From Cryptomeria japonica (taxonomy: Eukaryota > Streptophyta > Pinopsida > Cupressales > Cupressaceae): a stretch of DNA of 64,000 nucleotides. The DNA is taken from the NCBI RefSeq assembly GCF_030272615.1, contig NC_081405.1, forward strand, positions 24,225,272-24,289,271. Reading direction: 5' to 3'. The position numbers and the translations under genes are program-made. How positions within the stretch are numbered: position 1 is the stretch's first letter; every line of letters begins with the position of its first letter. Shown piece by piece: positions 23,842 through 36,225 of this stretch. A model generated the notes under the pieces. It ran no database searches, was not told where the DNA came from, and worked only from the letters and a program-made list of their open reading frames with translations.

Positions 23842-24174
23842 TGTTGGAGTAATTTTAGGACAATTATCTAATTATTTATTAATTAGGTCTATAAATTGCT
23901 TTTTCACTTAAGCTAAACTTAGGTGCTTTATTTTATCTAGGTGTTATGTTTTTCAGTTTGAACTCACTTAGAAGCACTTCTAGTTAGCTTTTTTAGCTTG
24001 CAATTGAGCTTAATTTAGCTCCTACTTTGCATTGCTTTAGTTATGATTTTAGGATTAGGGCATCTCTTGTTTCCTATGAAGCAAGTCTTTCATTAACTAT
24101 AATTGTATCTCTATTATTGTATCTCCAATATTGTTTTGTGCAATAATACAAAAGTCTTTGGTTGTTATAGAACA
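23842..24174 (+). repeat. 3' LTR of Copia-2 (right end approximate)
   Basis: Begins TGTTGGAGTAATTTTAGG after the polypurine tract. The end at ATAGAACA is the best TG...CA choice, but there is no second copy to confirm it. Confidence 0.5.
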
Positions 24175-25454
24175 TATAATCTTTGATTGATCTCTTTTGT
24201 ATGATAGGTGTTTCGCTTGCAGATGATTCTTGGCTCCTGTGGTTGATCATCAACTTCTACATGGAAGTCGTACTTGTGCACTTATCAAAGTCCATTTCTA
24301 ATTTAATAAATTTATTGTTCTTTATTTTTTTAATTGTACTATTTTTTTTAATATTTGACTTTGATATATTTTGACTCTATATTTAATTTATTTTGTTTAA
24401 ATTGTAATTTAAATTTTAAGTTTGAAATTTATTTTAATTAATTAATATATTTGGCGAATAAATGATAAAGGTACATAAGCCTCTTATTGAATGATTTTTT
24501 GTCATTTCCACATAGTATGTGTAAATAAAATAATTTGGCAGAAATGTGTGAATGGTAATATGTGGATAGAAAAGCATGTAGGAAATAACTATTATTTACA
24601 TTGATCCTATGCTCTCGAATATTATACTTAGATGACATGTTTGCTTTTTCCACATGTTTTTTTATCACACTTTTTCCCTTGAATACTCTCTTCTTTATAT
24701 TTATCTATAAAGTAATTGTTAATCCATACTTTATACCCAAGAAAATCAATGGAAACACACAAAAAGATGGCAAATTTAATTCATTCCCCTCCATTGCTTT
24801 CCCTTTATGAGAACAAACATTTAAAATAAAATGACATTGGTTTGATAAAGATTGTAGATGTGCTCATATCTTCATTTCATAAATCATTAACATTTATTAT
24901 TATATATTATATTTAAAATTATTAAATATAAGTATTTTATATAATGTAAATTAAATTATATATAATATAATCATATGCATTTTTTAATAATATTATATAT
25001 AATTTATATTATTATTGTGTATTATATGTTGTAACAAAAATTGTTAAATACAAATATTAAGTTATTATAATTTATAATTAACATATTTTTAAATATCTTA
25101 CAAATTAAATTAACATATAAATAATACAATATATAATTACTACATAATGTATATTTTTATAATATAAATCAATCTATACCTTCTATTTGCAAAAATCTTT
25201 GTTATGGCGGTCACTCTAAAAATTGATATGTCATTTACTTGTAAGCATGTGGGGGTGAATATTGCTTCTTTATGTCATGCTATATGTGGAAGAAAAAATA
25301 ATTTCAAGTAACAAGGAGACTGAAGTAGATGTTAGTATACTTTTTCACTCCAATATCAATTGCTACACTAATCAAAATCCTAAGATCATACTTGTAGATG
25401 TCATATTGTATTAAAATAGATTCCTGTAAAATCTCATTAATACATTCAAACAAT
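24175..25454. other. AT-rich intergenic sequence, nothing recognised
   Basis: Very AT-rich between 24880 and 25160. No coding sequence or element end is supported. Confidence 0.5.
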
Positions 25455-25570
25455 CTCTTGGGTTTCAGAGTCGCTTTAAAACTTGTTTTACCTTAATTAA
25501 AAACAACCTCTTGGGTTTTAGAGCCCCTTTAAAACTCATTTTACCTTAATCAAAAACATTCTCTTGGGTT
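25455..25570. repeat. 53-bp tandem repeat
   Basis: The word CTCTTGGGTT starts at 25455, 25508 and 25561, so the unit is 53 bp with two full copies and a partial third. The units share CTTTAAAAC and TTTTACCTTAAT. From 25571 to 26100 nothing else is recognised. Confidence 0.75.
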
Positions 25571-26100
25571 AACCATACATTCAAACAATCATCACTTTAT
25601 AAGTTTCATAAATTTCTAAATGTAGAATAATATTCTACATATGAAGATAAGGATCAAAAGACATGATATTGAGAGTTAGGATAGTATAAGCTAATAGTTA
25701 AACATGCCATTTCAATATTAACTATGAGGAGATATAACTTGATTCCCACCATATCTATATTTTTTTCTTTATATGATATCTCGTATGGTGCCTAATCTCC
25801 ATGCAAAATCTTGTTCTCATTTATCCATAGCTCTTATAAATTCATAAATTTGATTGTTTGTGTATCCACTTCCTTGGTGGTCATCTTCCTTCTAAACGTG
25901 ACAAAGGTTGTTAGGTACCTTCCATGTTTGTAGAGCTTGGATTTTAAAAATATTTTTAAAGTTTCAAGATGACTTAAACATAGGGAGTCGAGTTTTATTA
26001 AAATTATAAAAGAAAAAATGAAAAAAAATAGAGATAGATAATGAGAAAGAGTAAAATATAAGAGATACAAAGGGAAAGACAAATAGAGAAAATAGGTTTA

Positions 26101-26491
26101 TGTTCCTTGGGGAGTTATGCCCAAGGAAGCATGTGTCCTTGGGGAGTTATGATTAAGAAAGCATGTGTCCTTGGGGAGTTACGCTCGAGGAAGCATGCCA
26201 TTTATCTCTCTCACTCTATCTTCATCTCTACCTCTATTTTCCTCTCTTCCCCTTTATCTCTAGACATCTCTCATCTCTCTCTTCCTCCTTCTAGACTTCT
26301 ATATCTATATCTCTTTTCCTCACTATCTTTCCATATTCTTCTTCCATCTCTCCCTCTATCTCCATCTCTCTCTACCCCTATATCTCTCCCTCTCTACCTC
26401 AATCTATATATCACTTCCTATCTTAATCTTTATCTTGTGCCAAAAATCCAAGAATGGGATGTGTCCTTGGGGAGTTATGCTCAAGGAAGCA
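26101..26491. repeat. 32-bp tandem repeat with a displaced fourth copy
   Basis: Units containing GTCCTTGGGGAGTTATG and AAGCATG lie at 26101-26131, 26132-26163 and 26164-26195. A fourth copy is at 26460-26491, after 264 bp of TCTC-rich sequence. The repeated arrangement unit-then-CT-tract suggests that unit and tract were duplicated together. Confidence 0.75.
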
Positions 26492-26517
26492 TGTCATTTA
26501 TCTCTCTTACTCTAACT

Positions 26518-26638
<121 letters not shown>

Positions 26639-27089
26639 ACATCTATATCTATATCTCTTTTCCTCTCTATCTCTCCATATTCTTCTTCTATCTCTCCCTC
26701 TATCTCCATCTCTCTCTACTCCTATATCTTTCCCTCTCTCTACCTCAATCTAAATATCACTTTGCATCTCTATATTTATCTTTTTGTCTCTCCCTCTATC
26801 ATTCTCTCCCTCTCTCCCTTTGTCATTCTCTCCCTCTCTATATACTTATCTCTTCCATCTCTATCTATCCCTCTCTCTCCTCTCCCTCTCTTCTCCATAT
26901 ACCTCTCCTCCATTTCTATCTCTATTATCCTCTCCATCTCTATTTCCTTACTTCTCTCTCTTGCTCTCTCCCACTCTCTCTCCCCTCCTTCTAACCCTAT
27001 CTCTCCCTCTCTCTCTATCTCTCCCTTTTGCACACATAACATGACCCTATTAGTAATGGAATTTGATTATTATTTGAAAAAATGACATC

Positions 27090-27219
27090 ATTTGATAAAT
27101 GGTCTATCAATTGACCTCATGTACGATTCAATTGTATGAAAAATTAGACCAAATTTTTCTCTATTTAACTTTTCATGCCTCTTTGACATAACCATTGCAG
27201 ACCAAATTGCAATTGCTAG
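27090..27219 (+). mobile_element. Helitron-like 3' end, copy 2
   Basis: Ends TTGCA-GACCAAAT-TGCAA-TTG-CTAG before T; the 5-bp stem spans 27195-27212. The preceding 120 bp align with copies 1 and 3, including TCAATTGACCTCATGTAC. The match to copy 3 may extend left through the CT-rich zone (CACATAACATGA near 27033 and AAACATAACATGAG near 47300). Confidence 0.45.
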
Positions 27220-27369
27220 TATTTTATTATTATTAATATTTTTTATGACATTTTTATCTATGAGACCAATCGGAGTATACGCGACAATATGACAATGTCT
27301 ATCCATCACCCAAACTGTACCATTGACTATGTTTATTAATTAATTGAAAAAAAAAACTCGTTATATTCT

Positions 27370-27627
27370 ACGTCGAAGGTGTTCCCTTATTTGAAAGGGC
27401 TGACTTGATTTGGACCATCGACAATGTGTAATGAAGGAAAGGAAATGCAAGATGATTCAAATGTTTTTTTATCATTGGATTTTTCATGAATTTTTTTTAA
27501 GCTGAAGGCATTCCCTTATTTGAAAGGGACAACTTGATTTGGACCACCGATGACATGTAACAAAGGAAAGGAAATGAAAAATGATTCAAACGTTTCTGAT
27601 CGTTGGATTTTTCGTGAATTTTTCCGC
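27370..27627. repeat. 129-bp tandem duplication
   Basis: TTCCCTTATTTGAAAGGG occurs at 27382 and 27511, and the following blocks (GATTTGGACCA, AAAGGAAAGGAAATG, TGATTCAAA, TTGGATTTTTC) recur in order at the same offset. No coding sense is evident. A TATAAATA word at 27730 has no gene after it, because Gypsy-2 begins at 27889. Confidence 0.8.
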
Positions 27628-27888
27628 CGGTTTTATTGTTTCCCATCGTATGTGGATGTTTGCATACCATTGTCGTTTAAAACTCTTCACCATTTATTCT
27701 ACCCTCATCGTTTCCACACAAACAATTATGTATAAATAATCAGAGGACCTACAACTTCTCGCATGATACGATGTTTTCCATGAAGACATATGCCTTTATT
27801 TTATTTGCCTTATAACAATTTTTAAAAGCATAAAGTTTGATATAAATTTCTTTAAATTATATTTTGAGTTTTAAAAATAATTATTATT

Positions 27889-29374
27889 GTGTGCGGGAAA
27901 AGTGGGGGGATGAAACTTGAATTTTGGTTTCTGGACTAGTCCACACATCAATGGGACTCTTGGTGCAAGTTATGGAGTTATATTGAATAACTCGACTTGT
28001 CAAGGGACGTTCCATTGTTCTCTATCTCACAAGATCCCTCAAGCCAATGCCTTTTCTCTCAGATCACTAAGCAAAGTGACTTAGGGATGACAACCATGAG
28101 AACAAGGGATGTTGATCAACTTAACATGAATGCATTCCTAGTTATGCATTATATTAAATCTAATATGAATTAAACTAGCATGGATATGATGATAAGATGA
28201 AAGATTAGTAAAATCTATCCTAACATGATATACTAGTCTAATATGAGAATACAATGATAATAGAAATGCTTCCTAAAATGATTATCAAGATGATTTATAT
28301 TCAAAAGAGGCTAAATGCTTGATTTAAAAATGATTTTAGATTAGATGCTTAATAAAATGTCTATAAGTTTGATACTAAAGACTTGGATATGAAAATAGAG
28401 GAATGAGGGCTCTATTTATAGGAAAAATAGGGCAATGAAAGGTCAAGATTGGATAATCCTCTCAAGGGCCAGGATTGAAAGTTATCAGTCCATGTTAACA
28501 ATTCTTACCAATGAAATGGTGACAATTGTCAACAAGAGACTGCTTGAGAGGAGATGTAATAAGCATTAAATGCTGAGAAGACCTCATGGTTACCTTAGGA
28601 GGTAAGGGTTATCCATTGGATAAAGCTTTTACCCAAAGGATAAATTCTTGTGCAAGGGTTAAAGGGATAACCAAGGTTAAAGCCATCAATTCTTGATGAG
28701 ACCCTTGGGTTAGGTGAGGGTTGAGTTAGAGAGAAAGTCTCTAATCATGCAAGAGGGTTGAGTTAGAGAGAAAGTCTCTAATCATGCAAGAGGGTTGAGT
28801 TAACCATTAATGGTTTGGAAGACTTTCAAGGTTAACTTGTTGAAGACATAAAACCTTTAATGGTTTTCAAAGACTTTGAGGGTTTGAGAAGTGACCTCCC
28901 TTTGCTTAGGGATATGACAATATTTAAGAGATGGGTTAGGCTAATTTAGAAGTGATTAGAAGAATTTAGAAGGGGGGTTAGAGAGGCAAGTGGGAGATGT
29001 AGGAGAATGCAAGTGGATGGAGGAGAATTTTTATTAAAAATAAATTACTTTATTTCAATAAAAATAGATGCAACTTGCATTAATACAAGTGGGAGATTTA
29101 AATAAATTAGATTTATTTATTTACAATGAACAATTTAATTAAATGTAAATTTAATTAAAAGGGGAGAAAGGGAAAATAATTAAATAAAGTGATTTATTTA
29201 ATTAAAGGCTATGGAAGGCTTAGGTGAATTTAATTAAAAAAATTGAATAACTTATTTAATCAAATAGATGAATGTGAATAATTTAATTAAACAAAATTTA
29301 ATTAAATAGAGGAATGAGGTTTAAAATGAATATTAAATATTCACTTAGGAAAGTGGTCATTTTTATACATCTAC
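27889..29374 (-). repeat. 3' LTR of Gypsy-2
   Basis: On the minus strand it runs from TGTAGATGTATAAAAATG to CCGCACACA. The TATA box (TATAAATAGA on the minus strand) is at 28411-28420. It differs from the other LTR by a tandem duplication of about 38 bp at roughly 28716-28791 and by loss of a short GTTAGG-containing block. Confidence 0.93.
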
Positions 29375-29391
29375 ATTTTTCCCCTCTTTGA
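29375..29391 (-). promoter_or_regulatory. Polypurine tract of Gypsy-2
   Basis: On the minus strand TTCAAAGAGGGGAAAAA directly precedes the 3' LTR start TGTAGATG. It resembles the Gypsy-0 tract. Confidence 0.8.
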
Positions 29392-29706
29392 AGTGACGTG
29401 TGTGCACATGTTGATTCAAAAAAAATTGCCATATATGATTTTTGTGTTGAGATGTCGATATGATGATGTCGTGCCCCAAATTTGATGAACGATATTGATG
29501 ATACCTCCTCAGGAGATGAATCAATGAGTTTTGAAAAATTTGTTGATTTTGATGATCATTTTTTAATTAATTGCATTTTCAAATGTTGACTGTGTTAAAT
29601 GCAGAGTTATTGATTCATCTCCCGAAAAGTGATGTTTGATAGGGTTACAAGTGATAAAACGAGCAAAATACATGCCCCACTTATGAACCCTTTTTGACTT
29701 TTTCCC

Positions 29707-29714
29707 TATAAAAA
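29707..29714 (+). promoter_or_regulatory. TATA box of the antisense gene in Gypsy-2
   Basis: TATAAAAA on the plus strand lies about 95 bp before the first plausible ATG (29802) of the antisense gene and only about 330 bp inside the 3' LTR. It opposes the direction of the element. Confidence 0.5.
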
Positions 29715-29951
29715 GGTAAAAAGTGATTTCATTTGTATTATTTGCACCTTTTGACTTCTTGTGAGAGTGACAGGTGGAGAGTGACAAAATGTTGGTTCCC
29801 TATGATTCTCACCATTTCGAGCGCATTTGCTGATACTAGAGGCCCGCCGCGTATGGTCCACTTGTAAGTCATCTTAATTTTTCCCTATTTGTTTTTTATT
29901 TTGTCGATTTTAGTCATGTTTTTTTATTTTTTGCTTCCAATTTTTGCGATT

Positions 29952-30286
29952 TAGCGTGTAGGGTTCCTCTCCTAGCGGATACGATAGGGACATTTGCGCA
30001 TAGGGTTTTCCAACTAGGGTAGTGTCCTTGGTTTGTCTTGCAGCATGTCATAGGTTTAGGGTAGCGTGTAGGGAGTTCTAGTGCATAGATGAAACAATTT
30101 TGTGCATGTAGTGCATAGGGTAGCGCGTAGGGTTAACCTAGCACATAGGGTTCTTAGGTTAGTGCACTGGAAGCTTTGGTTAGCACGTAGAGATAGTTTA
30201 GTGCATAGGGTAAATGTCTTAGAGCGTAGCAAGGTTTGGGTAGCGCATGTCTAGTAGCCTAGCGCGTGAAAGGACTGCTTTAGCAC
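29952..30286. repeat. TAGCGCGT array, mostly 21-bp phased, in the intron of the antisense gene
   Basis: TAGCGC or a close variant starts at 29952, 29973, 29994, 30062, 30079, 30109, 30121, 30139, 30160, 30181, 30199, 30220, 30241, 30260 and 30281. Many steps are 21 bp, the rest mostly 17-19. The word is the reverse complement of the leader word ACGCGCTA at 42816-44943, so relative to the plus strand the array is inverted. Confidence 0.82.
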
Positions 30287-30639
30287 GTGAGCAAGAAAAA
30301 TGGGTAGAGAGGATTTGGAAGATTATGCCGTAGGGGGATAAGTGAGGTAGATGGTTTAGGGGTGGATAGGTGCCTGCTAAGTGTTTTGGGATGGGATTCG
30401 AGCCAATGTTTTGCCTGCTATGATGATGTCTGAGTCTTTGATATGATGATTGAGAGTATGTCGAAATTGCTATCGTTTAAGAAGTGTCAAGTTGATTGTT
30501 TGTTTGAATGAGGATCCTGATTTTCTGTTGATATGGATCTTTGATTTTTGCCTTGCAATTGAATTTGATGTCCGATATGAGTTCTGATTCATGATTTCTG
30601 ATATGGTTGCTGATATGATACTTGATATGATTTTTGAGT

Positions 30640-30980
30640 TGCTTGCATTATGGGTCTTTGATGTGATTTCTGGATATGGGTCTTTGAGTTGCTTGCGTTA
30701 TGAGTCTTTGATTTGATTTCTCGATATGGTGCTTGTGTTATGAGTCTTTGATATGATTTTGTGATATGATGCTTGCATTATGAGTCTTTGATATGATTTC
30801 TCAATATGGTTCTTGCATTATGAGTCTTTGATATGATGCTTGTGTTATGAGTCTTTGATATGATTTCTCGATATGATGCTTGTGTTATGAGTCTTTGATA
30901 TGATTTATCGATATGATGCTTGTGTTATGAGTCTTTGATATGATTTCTCGATATGGTGCTTGCATTATGAGTCTTTGATT
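30640..30980. repeat. 40-bp minisatellite
   Basis: TGAGTCTTTG starts at 30701, 30741, 30781, 30821, 30848, 30888, 30928 and 30968: 40-bp steps with one 27-bp partial unit. The unit has two GATATGAT words. It lies within the presumed intron of the antisense gene, after the TAGCGC array. Confidence 0.9.
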
Positions 30981-33107
30981 TTTGATATGGAACTTGATTT
31001 GATGCTTCGTTGTTTCAAGTTGATTTTGTTTTGATTGGATATACCATATAGATATGGGGCTGATGTTGGACATTTGTTCTTTTGTAGGCACAGCTTGGCG
31101 TACTCCAGTCGCGAGAGTGATTTTCGAGACCATGGTCATTGATTCCGTGATTGACACAGGCCGATAGGGATGTTATTGAGAGGTGTGGTTTATCCTCTTT
31201 GTTGGACATGCCTCGGTATATCATTAACCAGGGTTTGCTGACAACTTTGGCAGAGAGGTGGCACAGTGATACAAACACCTTTCATTTGGCTATTGGCGAG
31301 ATAACAATCACACCTGAGGACTATTATTGGATTCTACAGATTCTAGTGATTAGGGCATTATTACCATATGAGAAGACCAAGGAGGATGGGACAGAGGCTC
31401 TTCGTCGGGTATTCCATGATGATCGGATTTGCGGATACGAGATCCCTTGGCAGGAGTTTGTGGATCTTGAGTATGCTCACTTACCCTCTATATTGGCAGG
31501 TTTGTAGGTGGATTCTTGTGTCCCGACCGAAGGTCGAAGGGACTGGCAGTGGGCTGGGGATTGGTGTTGGAGGATGTGGTTACATAGGGATGCAGGTTCG
31601 CCTGGGGATCCTTCATGCTAGCACACTTGTATAGGGAGCTGCACTAGGTGGTATATCTGGGGTATAACAGTTTATCAGCTGGGGTTACACTATTACATGT
31701 GTGGGCTTGGGAGCACATTCCTGCAGCGGAGCCACTTGCAGATAGGGATAGGCTGATTGGTCAAGCATATGCATATGGTTATACAGGTATAGTTGTCCAG
31801 CGTAAGTTGGGCAAGCTAGAGCATTGGAGGAGGGTTTTGGATGATATTGATACGATCATCTGGAAACCATATATGGACTGCGAGGTATGGGCTGAGGACG
31901 GGCTAGAAATGCCCTATGTTTATATGTCGCGATACCTAATTGGGTAGACACATTTTATCATTGAGAGATTATTGCATAGTCATGTTCAATGGCAATATGG
32001 TTGACAGTAGGGTATACCACAAGGAGCATTCTTATATGCTCGTCGGAGACAAGACGTGCTAGAGTGGGGTCCGACCGTTGATAGTGCAGCGGTTGTGGAG
32101 GAGTACATGCTCTTGGCTAGACAGATATGGGATTACGGGGTTGGAATAGTGGATGCGGGGATGATGGAGGAGTTTGTAGTGTACTTCATGGTACATGCAG
32201 CGGCATAGATATCAGATCCGACAGAGATGCTTCTTGCCTTTGACGATGATAAGGATGAGTAGCCAGAGAGGCTAGGGGGAGCCAGATGGAGAGAGGGGGG
32301 AGAGGAGATGGAGGAGGGATATGGAGATGATGGAGGAGATGACGGGGGAGATGGGAGGGGAGGTGGTAGAGGGAGATGGGGAGATAGAGGAGGAGATGGA
32401 GGGAGACGGGAGATAGAGGGGGAGATGGGAGAGGAGAGGAAGGAGACAGAGGGAGGATTAGATTAGTCAGACGACCAGTTGGTGATGGAGGTAAAGGAGG
32501 TTTGGCTTTTGGAGTTGGCCGGGTTGGCAGAGCAGGCGAGATGCTAGCAACTGTGGGTGGTTTAGAGGAGTTTAGGCGACCGACCCAGCGGAGGAGATTG
32601 GATGTGTTACCTCCACCAAAGCTTAGGATAGGGATAGGTAGTGTCACCACTCAGGTACCAGAGTAGATTAGGGTACCATTGCATCAACAGGATTCACATA
32701 TTTGAGCACTATAGGTTATAGTGCAAGAGTTGCAAGCACAGGTACTAGCTCAACAACGTCAAATTATGCAGATCACAACAGAGTGGGATACAGTGATAAA
32801 GCATTTAGGTCAAGCAGAGGAGCTTGCAGAGAGACTACAGAGAGTGACGACCGGTGCCCCTATGAGAGACACACTAAGGGAGATATGGTACATGACCAAG
32901 GAGGCTAAGTACTATAGACATTTATACGAGGAGCTAGTCCCTAGAGAGCATAGAGCTCCTAGCTATGCAGCTAGTCGATCAGCTCAGAGTCAGACGGGGA
33001 CAAAGAGAAAAGGTGTTACAGGACCTTCTCGACGTGATCAACCCAGAGATCCAGGAGCTGGGACATCTACTACGAGACCGTCAGCCTCAGGAGATAGTCA
33101 TACCTAA

Positions 33108-34489
33108 GAGACTTGTCTCTGTTGTATTTTGATAGACATGAAATCCCTTGTATATTTTGACCATTTTTGAGATATATACGAAACTGATTTTCTGATCCAC
33201 ATGTGATGTGTTTATAAATGATGATTTATGCATTGATATGATGTTTCTATGATGATGATGCCTAGATAAATGCTCTTGATTTGATATTGATTGATATGAT
33301 TTATGGTGAAGATGTGATGATATAATGATAGGTTGTTGTGATGAATTTGATTCGTGAGATGTATCTTGAAAATGAGATGTATGATAATGATAATGATGTG
33401 AGATGTATCTTGAAAATGAGATATATGATAATGATAATGATGTGAGATGATACTAATGCAAGATTAAAATGATATGCAACTAATGCAAGATTTAAAATGA
33501 TATGCAACTAATTGATCACCCTCATTTTCTTGTTGTCATTCCTGTGTAGTCACATATTTTTGCTTTGTTTTGGTTTGTCATCATTGAGCTTTTGACATGT
33601 TTGAAGTTTATACAAGCATAATGGTATAATTGAACCATAATGACCTGAGTAAAAACATACATGGATTTTGATATTGCAAGACGACACAAGCGTCGAGGTA
33701 TAATAAACCAAGACGACCTGAGTGTTGCTTGCAAAAAAAAAAGACAAGATTGAACCATTTGTATGTGCAAAGTGGAACAATGTCTTCAATGATATGTTTC
33801 CAATCATGTCTCAAGACAAAATTTGCACAATACAAGTGATCGCCTCACAGACAGAAAACCAAAAAAGTATCAGACTCTCCTGCTACTTTCTCTAGCTCGA
33901 TGCATCGTTGAGAAATTAAGGAGATCCAATGATTCAAAATTTGAAGTGCAAAATAGCCAAAACTTCATGCGAGATGTAAACAAATTATAATTCAGAAAAT
34001 CATCCATCATTTGTGTGTCGAAGTTGTTAATTGGATCAATGTTTTGTTGTCTCGGCTGCTGAGCTATTGTTAACAGGATTTTCTTGGCATGTTGTGATTA
34101 AAGTTTGCTTGTTGTTGGAAGGCTTGAATTCAGAGGGATGCTGCCCCTAGCTATAGATACCGATCGATGTGGATATTCATAGTGATTACCAAGCCATGGT
34201 GGGATATGATGAACTGATCTTCAGATAATCAAAGATAGTGACTACGCTAAGTGTGTCCAGGATAATGTTGCCTATAAAGTGTTGGGTGATGACCATTAGC
34301 TTTGACTTGGATGCAAAAGATATAAGTAATGATAGATAAAGGAGTTGTTCCCTCACAAATAGAACCTATTGCCAGGTTTTCACCACTTGTTTTTAGTGCA
34401 CCTTTTTGTTATTTTTCTGATTTTTTAATATTTTTCTGATTTTTTTTTTTTAAATTGTATATTTTTCACTTTTTCGGCACATTAGACCA
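33108..34489. other. Non-coding spacer between the antisense gene and integrase
   Basis: Contains GAT-rich sequence at 33200-33500 with a 44-bp tandem repeat (TGAGATGTATCTTG at about 33355 and 33399). No coding sequence is supported. The 3' ends of the two convergent genes (the antisense gene and integrase) face each other across it. Confidence 0.55.
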
Positions 34490-35816
34490 CTCAAGTGTAG
34501 AATTTCTTCAGATGGATGTTGTTGGTTGGTTCATCGAGCACATCTCCTTCTAAAGTTGTTAGCTGATAGGCGCCCGATCCATAGGCTGATATGATAATGT
34601 AGGGACCTAACCAGTTAGGTTCAAACTTCCCCTTCTTTTCCCAATCCTGTTGATTTTTGGGGTTTTATTTGAGTACAATATCACCAACTTTAAAAATCCT
34701 AAGGATGACTCTATGGTTGTAGCTTCTGCACATGCGTTGTTGGTATTCTTTGAGATGATCATAGGCATGTTGTCATTTTTCATCTAGAAGCTCTAGTTCT
34801 TGCAATCTATTGACCCAATACTCCTCATCTGGTATGAGACCTTTTAAAGATATGCGGAGTGATGGAATTTCTACCTCAAGGGGTAAAATTGCTTATGATC
34901 CGTACACCAATTAATATGGTGTAGCTCTTGTAGGTGTCTTGATGCTAGTCTTGTATTCCCAGAGTGCCGGATTGAGTTGTACATGCCAATCCTTACCTGC
35001 ATCATTTACTATTTTCTTTAGGATTTTCAAGATTGTTTTATTTGATGCCTCTACTTGACCATTCCCTTGTGGGTAGTAAGGTGTAGAGAAACGATGTTGG
35101 ATCTTGAATTATTCACATAGTTCTCGCACATCCTAATTTTTGAAGGGATGCCCGTTGTCTATGATGATGGAACTTGGAATGCCATATCTGCAAATTAGAT
35201 AATTGAGAATAAATGAGGCAATTTGTTTTCTAGTTACTGTGGTCAGTGGGACTGCTTCAATCCATTTTGTGAAATACTCTATCACAGTGATTATGAACTT
35301 GTGTCCATTTGAAGAGAAAGGACGAATTTTCCCTACCAAATCAAGTCCCCATTGACAGAAAGGCCAAGATGTTGTAAATGGCTGCAACTCCTGTGTTGGT
35401 GCATGAATAAGGTTGCCATGGATTTGACACTTAGGACATTTCTTTGCAAATTGATAAGAGTCTTTCTCCATTGTCGATCAGTAATATCCCATTCTCAGAA
35501 GTTTTTTAGCAAGAGTAGGACCACTTGAATGTGTGCCACAGATACCCTCATGAAGCTCGTGTAAAGCAGAGTCAGATTCATTACGATCAAGGCAACGAAG
35601 AAGAGTACCATCTAGACCTCGACGATAAAGGGTATCAATGATTAAAGTATAATGGGCGGCTTGCCGGATAAAGTTGCATTTTTTATTACGAGATAGGTCA
35701 ATGGGTAGGGTATTGGTTTTAAGATATTCATAGATTGTCCCATATAAAGGAGAGTCTGAACCGGTTAAGGTATAGATGATGTGGGATGTAGAATTGTCAT
35801 AGGTTGGGGAAAACAA
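34490..35816 (-). pseudogene. int: Integrase of Gypsy-2
   Basis: Integrase inserts the DNA copy into the genome. The N-terminal zinc-binding region has HELHEGICGTHSSG near 35540 and CPKCQIHGN near 35425. The core begins with WGLDLVGKIRPFSSNGHKF and has the second acid in IIIDNGHPFKN near 35140. The third acid is present in YYPQGNGQVEASNKT near 35050, so the DDE triad looks intact. The C-terminal part has KGKFEPNWLGPYI near 34620. Stops at about 35475, 35130 and others break the frame. No chromodomain is seen. Confidence 0.88.
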
Positions 35817-36225
35817 TTACTCTACTAGAAACTCATAACGACTCTGTTGCTCTGGAATTTGTAGTAGTGAAGCGATAGTGGCCATTGCATCGACCACTCT
35901 ATTGTCCAACCTTGGTATTTGCTCGAAGGTGATGTGTACAAAGTATTGTTTGAAGTCATCCACCATTCTTTTGTATGGCAGCAACTTGTCATCCTTTGTC
36001 TGATATCCATTGTTGATTTGATTTATAACTAGTTGGGAATCTACATAGACTTTCAGTTCCGTAATTCTCCATTCTATGACTATTTTGATTCCCGTGACCA
36101 AGGCTTCATACTCAGCGATGTTATTGGTGCATGGAAACATGCGTCTATATGATCTTGGAATGGTGTGTCCGTCAGGGGTGACGAATGAGATGTCGATGCT
36201 TGAGCCATGTTGAGTATAGGAACCG
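35817..36225 (-). pseudogene. Second (archaeal-type) RNase H of Gypsy-2
   Basis: The frame has FDGSYTQHGSSID, then NNIAEYEALVTGIK and VYVDSQLVINQINNGYQTK, the acid-containing motifs of a type I RNase H separate from the one attached to reverse transcriptase. A second RNase H of this kind between pol RNase H and integrase is known from Tat-lineage plant elements. A stop near 36226 separates it from the upstream frame. Confidence 0.85.

Larger units (their letters stand above)
22118..24174 (+). mobile_element. Copia-2, decayed element without integrase and polymerase
   Basis: The pieces in order are the gag C-terminus with zinc knuckle, protease, the start of the integrase region, about 700 bp of non-coding sequence, a polypurine tract and a 3' LTR. 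No 5' LTR or primer site is recognisable. Integrase core, reverse transcriptase and RNase H are absent. Coordinates are approximate at both ends. Confidence 0.7.
29802..33107 (+). pseudogene. Antisense plant mobile domain (PMD) gene captured in Gypsy-2
   Basis: The gene lies opposite to the element's own genes, between integrase and the 3' LTR. Exon 1 would run from ATG 29802 (GPPRMVHL at its end) to a GTAAGT donor at 29864. A pyrimidine-rich acceptor, TTTTGTAG, ends at 31087. The PMD signature follows: LAERWHSDTNTFHLAIGEIT at about 31247-31306, then LGYNSLSAGVTLLHVWAWEHI near 31650-31720 and IIWKPYMDCEVW near 31855. PMD proteins include Arabidopsis MAIN and MAIL1, nuclear proteins linked to silencing and genome stability; the domain is also known from transposons. 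A Glu/Gly-rich low-complexity zone follows at 32270-32460, then a helical segment (LQAQVLAQQRQIMQITTEW) and a basic tail to the stop at 33107. Several frameshifts and stops break it, so this copy is dead. The splice sites are inferred from sequence only. Confidence 0.75.

Noticed and set aside
27730-27740. TATAAATA before Gypsy-2 as a host promoter
   Set aside because: The element follows 150 bp later, and no coding sequence resumes after its right end at 46505.
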